A stretch of DNA of 64,000 nucleotides from Hymenobacter wooponensis (lineage in GTDB: Bacteria; Bacteroidota; Bacteroidia; Cytophagales; Hymenobacteraceae): assembly GCF_004745865.1 (NCBI RefSeq), contig NZ_SRKZ01000003.1, positions 789,908 to 853,907 of the forward strand, given 5' to 3'. This document shows positions 59,863-64,000 of the stretch, in pieces. A program made the position numbers and the translations under genes. How positions within the stretch are numbered: position 1 is the stretch's first letter; each line of letters starts with the position of its first letter. The notes beneath the pieces are model-generated. The model saw nothing but the letters and a program-made list of their open reading frames with translations, made no database searches and was not told the origin of the DNA.

Positions 59863-61416
59863 ATGCGCAGGTTTTACACTAGTCTGTTACTGCTGCTTAC
59901 GGTTGTTTCCGCCATTGCAGTTGATTCCACAAAGCCGCGCCCTCTAGGGGTAATTGCTACTCGCAGCGGCCGCATTGCCGGGGGCCGGACGGCGGAGGGT
60001 CAGGTGGCCTACTACAAAGGCATTCCGTTTGCCGCGCCGCCAGTGGGTGAGTTGCGCTGGAAAGAACCTCAACCAGTAACGCCCTGGACCGGCGTACGCG
60101 CTTGTCGGGAGTACGGCCCAAGTCCCATGCAGGCCACTCCTGCCCCGTTTAGCATGTGGAGTGCGGAGTTTCTGATACCAAAGGCGCCCATCAGCGAAGA
60201 CTGCCTCTACCTGAATGTGTGGACGAGCGCCCCCACGGCCACGGCCCGCCAGCCCGTTCTGGTCTGGATATACGGCGGGGGCTTCATGAGCGGCGGTAGC
60301 GCCGTACCCATCTACGACGGGGCAGCCCTGGCCAAACGGGGTGTTGTGGTTGTGAGCATAAACTACCGGGTGGGGCCCTTTGGCTTCTTAGCCCATCCAG
60401 AACTTACCAAAGAATCACCCCACGGGGCATCTGGCAACTACGGCTTACTGGATCAGCTGGCCGCCCTACGCTGGGTGCAGGAAAACATTGCTCTTTTCGG
60501 CGGAGATCCAGCGCGCGTTACCATCGCTGGGCAGTCGGCCGGCGCCATGAGCGTTTCCTGCCTGGTTGCTTCTCCCTTAGCTAAGGGATTGTTTCATCAA
60601 GCTATTGCGGAAAGCGGAGCCGCCATTGGCCGGGCTTACCCCCCGCTGGCACAGGCCGAGCAAGCAGGTGAGCGTTACGGCCGCGAGCTACAAGCGCCGT
60701 CCCTGGCGGCTCTGCGCCAAGTGCCAGCCGAGGCGCTGCTCCAACACCTTCCCGCCCTAAAAGGCCCCATCCTTGACGGGTACGTGCTGCCCGCATCACC
60801 CCGTGAGCTGCTGCAGCAGGGCAAGTCTAACCCCATCTCTCTGCTCACGGGTTGGAATGAAGACGAAGGGCTCTTAGATGGCCCCCTGCTCCCCGCAGAA
60901 GGCTTCCGCCAGCGCGTGCGGCAGCAATACGGCCAACGGGCCGATAGCCTGCTGCACTTCTACCCCACTGAGAGTGAGCAGTCGGCAGCCAATGCCCAGC
61001 TACAGCTAGCGCGCGACTTGCGCTTTGGCCTGCCCACCTACACCTGGGTCACCCTGCAAGACCAACACTTGCGCCGCCCGGCCTACTTGTACCGTTTCAC
61101 CCGGAAAGTGCCCGCCACTGGCGAGTACCGTAAGTATGGCGCCTTTCACACCGGAGAGGTGCCGTACGTGTTCAATACGCTAGGGGTAGTAAGCCGGCCT
61201 TGGGAGAAGGGTGATTATCAATTGGCGGAAACCATTGCCGGCTACTGGGTGAACTTTGTGCGCACAGGAAACCCCAATGGCAGTGGCCTACCCAACTGGC
61301 CAGCGTTTCACGCACGCTACAAGCAAACCCTACTGCTAGACCTCACGCCTGCTGCCCGGCCCTTGCCAGATCAGGTACGGCTTAATTTTTTGCAGACGCT
61401 ACCCGTGCAACCCTAA
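59863..61416 (+). CDS. Secreted type-B carboxylesterase
   Basis: 517 residues, full family length. Signal peptide RRFYTSLLLLLTVVSAIAVD. GGGFMSGGSAVPIYDGAALA is the oxyanion region, TIAGQSAGAMSVSCLVASPL has the Ser nucleophile (GQSAG), NEDEGLLDG the acid, and AFHTGEVPYVF the His. It probably hydrolyses ester groups on environmental substrates; exported to periplasm or outside (no T9SS tail). Confidence 0.85.
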   Translation: MRRFYTSLLLLLTVVSAIAVDSTKPRPLGVIATRSGRIAGGRTAEGQVAYYKGIPFAAPPVGELRWKEPQPVTPWTGVRACREYGPSPMQATPAPFSMWSAEFLIPKAPISEDCLYLNVWTSAPTATARQPVLVWIYGGGFMSGGSAVPIYDGAALAKRGVVVVSINYRVGPFGFLAHPELTKESPHGASGNYGLLDQLAALRWVQENIALFGGDPARVTIAGQSAGAMSVSCLVASPLAKGLFHQAIAESGAAIGRAYPPLAQAEQAGERYGRELQAPSLAALRQVPAEALLQHLPALKGPILDGYVLPASPRELLQQGKSNPISLLTGWNEDEGLLDGPLLPAEGFRQRVRQQYGQRADSLLHFYPTESEQSAANAQLQLARDLRFGLPTYTWVTLQDQHLRRPAYLYRFTRKVPATGEYRKYGAFHTGEVPYVFNTLGVVSRPWEKGDYQLAETIAGYWVNFVRTGNPNGSGLPNWPAFHARYKQTLLLDLTPAARPLPDQVRLNFLQTLPVQP

Positions 61417-61718
61417 TAGCTGGTACTAGGAGCTTACTCTGACTACCCGCTGCTCTTCTGTTTATTAAGATCAACATCCAATCACAGCTACCAGCGTGGC
61501 CCGGCAACTACCCGCATAACAGCTACGCCACCATAATATTCCGTTCCGCATTCCTACCTGCGGTGGCTATAGGCCTAGGTGGTTACGCTTGTACCTATTG
61601 TATCCTTGCGCGGTAATGTGAAGTTGCTTGTCCGGCGCCAAAAGCAATAGCCGCTCCCTCCCGGAAGCGGCTATTGTCAGATTAGAAGCCCCTTGCAGAA
61701 CTTCGCCGGAAGTTTACC
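61417..61718. other. Intergenic gap with hairpin
   Basis: 302 bp between convergent genes. It holds a hairpin CAATAGCCGCT / AGCGGCTATTG (61645-61676) without a strong T-run, probably a terminator for the minus-strand T9SS gene, and a GGCCTAG copy near 61573. Nothing else is seen. Confidence 0.6.
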
Positions 61719-64000
61719 CTAGTGCTGAATCAGTACCTTGCCTACTTGGCGCGCTCCCTTGGCGGGCGTCAGGATCAGCTGGTACAGGCCCTGGGGCAAT
61801 TGCTGGGCCTGGACGGGTACTTCGTTCTGCCCGGCTGATAGCTCCACGCGCTGCTGCAGAACTACTTTGCCTAGGGCATCCATCAGGGTGAGAGAAGCCG
61901 TCTGAACAGCTTCACTAGCACACGACACCGTAAACGCCCCGGTTGTTGGGTTAGGATAAGCCGTTATGGCCGATGCAGTAGCGGCTTTGCCTTCCAGGGA
62001 GCTAGCGCCAGGCAGCACTTGCATGGTTGAGCTGCCAGTTGCGCTTACCGAGGTGTTGGGCACTATCTCAATAGCTGAAATCTTGGCAGCATCAACGCCC
62101 CCATCACTGGCGAGAGAGCTCATGTACAGGTTCAGGGTACCGTCGGTCACGTTCACGGTGAACGTCTCGGTTGTGCCAGTCAGCGCCCCCACCTTGCGGA
62201 AGATGTCGTAGTTGTCGAGCACCTTCGTGTTCTCCAGGCTCACGTCGAACACCCGCCGACCCGCCGACGTCCAGTATAGTTCCGCGAAGTGCAGCACTAC
62301 CCGGTAAGAGCCGTTGGTTACGGGGAAAGCATAGTTGAGCGTGCCGTTGGTTCCGTAGCGCTCCGTCTGGTACAAGGCATCTATACCATTGATGGCCGCC
62401 GTGGTTGAGTACGTGCTGGTGCTGCCGGTGTAGTAGTTGTCAGCGGTGAACGTACCGATCGTGGTACTTACCTGCGCTCCTCCTGAGTTAACACGGTAAG
62501 TGCTCGTCGCCGTGGGCGGAGTTGCCCCACTGGAGGGCACTACTTCAATGGCTGATAGCTTGGGCTGATCAATACCGCCGTCACCGGCGAGAGAGCTCAT
62601 GTACAGGTTTAGGCTGCCGTCGGTCACGTTCACGGTGAACGTCTCGGTTGTGCCAGTCAGCGCCCCCACCTTGCGGAAGATGTCGTAGTTGTCGAGCACC
62701 TTCGTGTTCTCCAGGCTCACGTCGAACACCCGCCGACCCGCCGACGTCCAGTATAGTTCCGCGAAGTGCAGCACTACTTGGTAGGTGCCGTTAGGAATGG
62801 GTAGCGTGTAGCTGAGCGTGCCGTTGGTTCCGTAGCGCTCCGTCTGGTAAAGCGGGTTAATGGCCGCAGTGGTTGAGTGCACGCTGCTGTTAGCGGAGTA
62901 GTAGCCATCGGCTGAGAAGGTACCCGCAGCGGTGCTTAGCTGAGGGCCGCCCGCGTTAATGCGGTAGGTGCTAGCACTAGCAGGGCTTGACGGTGCAGTA
63001 GGCGCTACGCTGGTAGTACCGCCCCGCTTTAATACTGAAGCCGGAATGGTCTGCTTAGGTACGCCGGGGCCCTGAAAATTCACGTTGAGTGACTGACCTC
63101 CCCCGCTCTGGAAATACGTAACCGTGAAGGCGTGCGTACCCGCTTTTAGCCCAATCGAGCCAGACTTTTCGGAGTTGCCCTGCGAGTTGTCGTTGAACAG
63201 AACTTGGGTTGAGCCAATAAACACCTTAGAGCCATCATCAGAGTTAGTAAAGAAGGTATACTGACCATCTTGAGGCACTGTGATATAGCCCGTAAACTGC
63301 AACCCGTAGCCGGAGTCGCGCTGCCGTAAACTCAGGTCGAAGTTGGCCACCTGCCCAGTCTTCACGGGCGTCAGGGTATTAAAGTCTGGCAGCTGGCTCC
63401 AGTAGCCTTCGTAGTACTTGTACTCTAGGCCTGCTACGGTTCCTGAAGGGTTTTCTGGATTGCGGAGGGTTTCGCCCGCTACCGCCGCGCAGGCAGCCGT
63501 ATTCTGCGAGGCCTGCGTACTGTTGGGGAGCGTGCGGTCCTCTACCAAGTTACCCACGTTGCTGAGCGTGGTTGAGCACAGCAGGGTGCTGTGGGCACCT
63601 GTGCTTAGGTAAAAAGCATTGGCCGTGTTGCGGGCCGTGTTATTCTGGAATATTGTGCCCAGTGTAACCGCGGCATTACCAATTGGCCCGTTGAACTGGG
63701 CTAGGAAGTAGTTGTAATAGCCTTCAGTGCCCAGCACGTTGTTGTTCATCGTTGAGCGGACATACGAAGGACGGGCCGTGAGTATGTTATCGCGGATTTC
63801 AACACCGATGGCAGCTGTGCCCAGCGTCTGGCTCACCCCGTACTGGTAGGGCAGCAGCCCGATGTAGGCCGGTGCCCCCGTGTTGGCCGCCGCCTCCACG
63901 TTCTCCACCGTGTTGCCCACCAGCTGCGTGTTGTAGACCATGTTGAACACCTGTGCCCCCTGGATCAGCGTCTGGCCCGGCCGCAGCAGGATCCCGTCGT
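61719..64000 (-). CDS. Secreted PA14-malectin-malectin protein with T9SS sorting domain (5' end missing)
   Basis: The frame runs off the right edge (63951-64000 is open and reads DGILLRPGQTLIQGAQVFN), so at least 760 residues are visible and the N-terminus is lost. In the visible order: right-handed beta-helix-like region (IGVEIRDNILTARPS, about the first 150), PA14 domain (FTGYITVPQDGQYTFFTNSD), two malectin-like domains (each with YQTERYGTNGTLSY or NY and VVLHFAELYW), and a T9SS type A tail (AYPNPTTGAFTVSC to QGLYQLIL). Likely a surface carbohydrate-binding or polysaccharide-acting protein; the catalytic part may be outside the window. Confidence 0.85.
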   Translation of the reverse strand, partial: DGILLRPGQTLIQGAQVFNMVYNTQLVGNTVENVEAAANTGAPAYIGLLPYQYGVSQTLGTAAIGVEIRDNILTARPSYVRSTMNNNVLGTEGYYNYFLAQFNGPIGNAAVTLGTIFQNNTARNTANAFYLSTGAHSTLLCSTTLSNVGNLVEDRTLPNSTQASQNTAACAAVAGETLRNPENPSGTVAGLEYKYYEGYWSQLPDFNTLTPVKTGQVANFDLSLRQRDSGYGLQFTGYITVPQDGQYTFFTNSDDGSKVFIGSTQVLFNDNSQGNSEKSGSIGLKAGTHAFTVTYFQSGGGQSLNVNFQGPGVPKQTIPASVLKRGGTTSVAPTAPSSPASASTYRINAGGPQLSTAAGTFSADGYYSANSSVHSTTAAINPLYQTERYGTNGTLSYTLPIPNGTYQVVLHFAELYWTSAGRRVFDVSLENTKVLDNYDIFRKVGALTGTTETFTVNVTDGSLNLYMSSLAGDGGIDQPKLSAIEVVPSSGATPPTATSTYRVNSGGAQVSTTIGTFTADNYYTGSTSTYSTTAAINGIDALYQTERYGTNGTLNYAFPVTNGSYRVVLHFAELYWTSAGRRVFDVSLENTKVLDNYDIFRKVGALTGTTETFTVNVTDGTLNLYMSSLASDGGVDAAKISAIEIVPNTSVSATGSSTMQVLPGASSLEGKAATASAITAYPNPTTGAFTVSCASEAVQTASLTLMDALGKVVLQQRVELSAGQNEVPVQAQQLPQGLYQLILTPAKGARQVGKVLIQH
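62106..62776. repeat. Near-identical ~190-bp repeats encoding malectin domains
   Basis: 62106-62296 and 62583-62773 (offset 477 bp) are almost identical at the DNA level, including third codon positions, whereas flanking parts of the two malectin domains differ. This indicates recent duplication or gene conversion. Confidence 0.75.

Noticed and set aside
58353..61416. Esterase pair as part of a biosynthetic cluster
   Set aside because: The two esterases differ in localisation and no biosynthetic genes surround them; a simple tandem of related enzymes is enough.
1..64000. CRISPR arrays, tRNA and rRNA genes
   Set aside because: No regularly spaced repeats with unique spacers and no recognisable tRNA or rRNA sequence were seen by eye; a tRNAscan/Infernal run would settle it.

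Overview
The window looks like a chromosomal segment of a GC-rich member of the Bacteroidota, most like Hymenobacter or a relative in the Cytophagales (inference). The signs are secreted proteins with C-terminal type IX secretion (T9SS) sorting domains, a TonB-dependent receptor with a carboxypeptidase-like N-terminal domain, promoters of the Bacteroidota TTTG / TAnnTTTG type, and few Shine-Dalgarno sequences. No rRNA, tRNA or CRISPR array was seen.

Region 1 (1-16.1 kb) is accessory DNA. It opens with a TIGR04255-family gene pair divergent from an McrBC restriction system whose McrB carries two EVE/PUA-like modules. Then follow phage- and plasmid-like genes: a HEXXH protein, a terminase-small-subunit-like protein, tandem HEPN-like paralogues (one broken by an amber codon), a KilA/antirepressor-type protein, a serine recombinase, a palindrome-rich tract, a family-A-polymerase-like replication protein, an M50-like membrane protease and gene fragments. 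A 7-mer (GGCCTAG/CTAGGCC) that recurs about fifty times to the right is absent here.

Region 2 (16.1-35.3 kb) is core or surface biology: guanine deaminase, a secreted heparinase-like lyase, Ffh, and a pseudaminic acid locus (pseB, pseC, pseF, a pseG-pseH fusion, pseI) with glycosyltransferases, an FkbH-like protein, a deacetylase-like protein and a flippase.

Region 3 (35.6-52.8 kb) is a sulfur regulon and the most interesting part. A long cluster encodes cysH, cysD, cysN, cobA, cysJ, a TonB receptor, a DUF2490 outer-membrane protein, cysI and a fusion of a CysG-type siroheme domain to a TSUP exporter. It is preceded by a TAnnTTTG promoter, a SAM-I riboswitch and a 36-codon leader ORF ending in four Cys codons. 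The TonB receptor inside the cluster has its own 11-codon leader ORF, MRVKIKRCCCC. A divergent amino acid permease downstream has the same arrangement again: promoter, SAM-I riboswitch, and a leader ORF ending in CCCC. Three poly-cysteine leaders, two placed 6-7 nt behind SAM-I aptamers, suggest a two-input control sensing both SAM and cysteine.

Region 4 (53-64 kb) holds a small periplasmic helical protein, a DUF2459 protein, an EcsC-like protein, a LytS/LytR-type two-component pair, a VbhA-like orphan antitoxin candidate, two type-B carboxylesterases, and the 3' part of a secreted PA14-malectin-malectin-T9SS protein that runs off the right edge.
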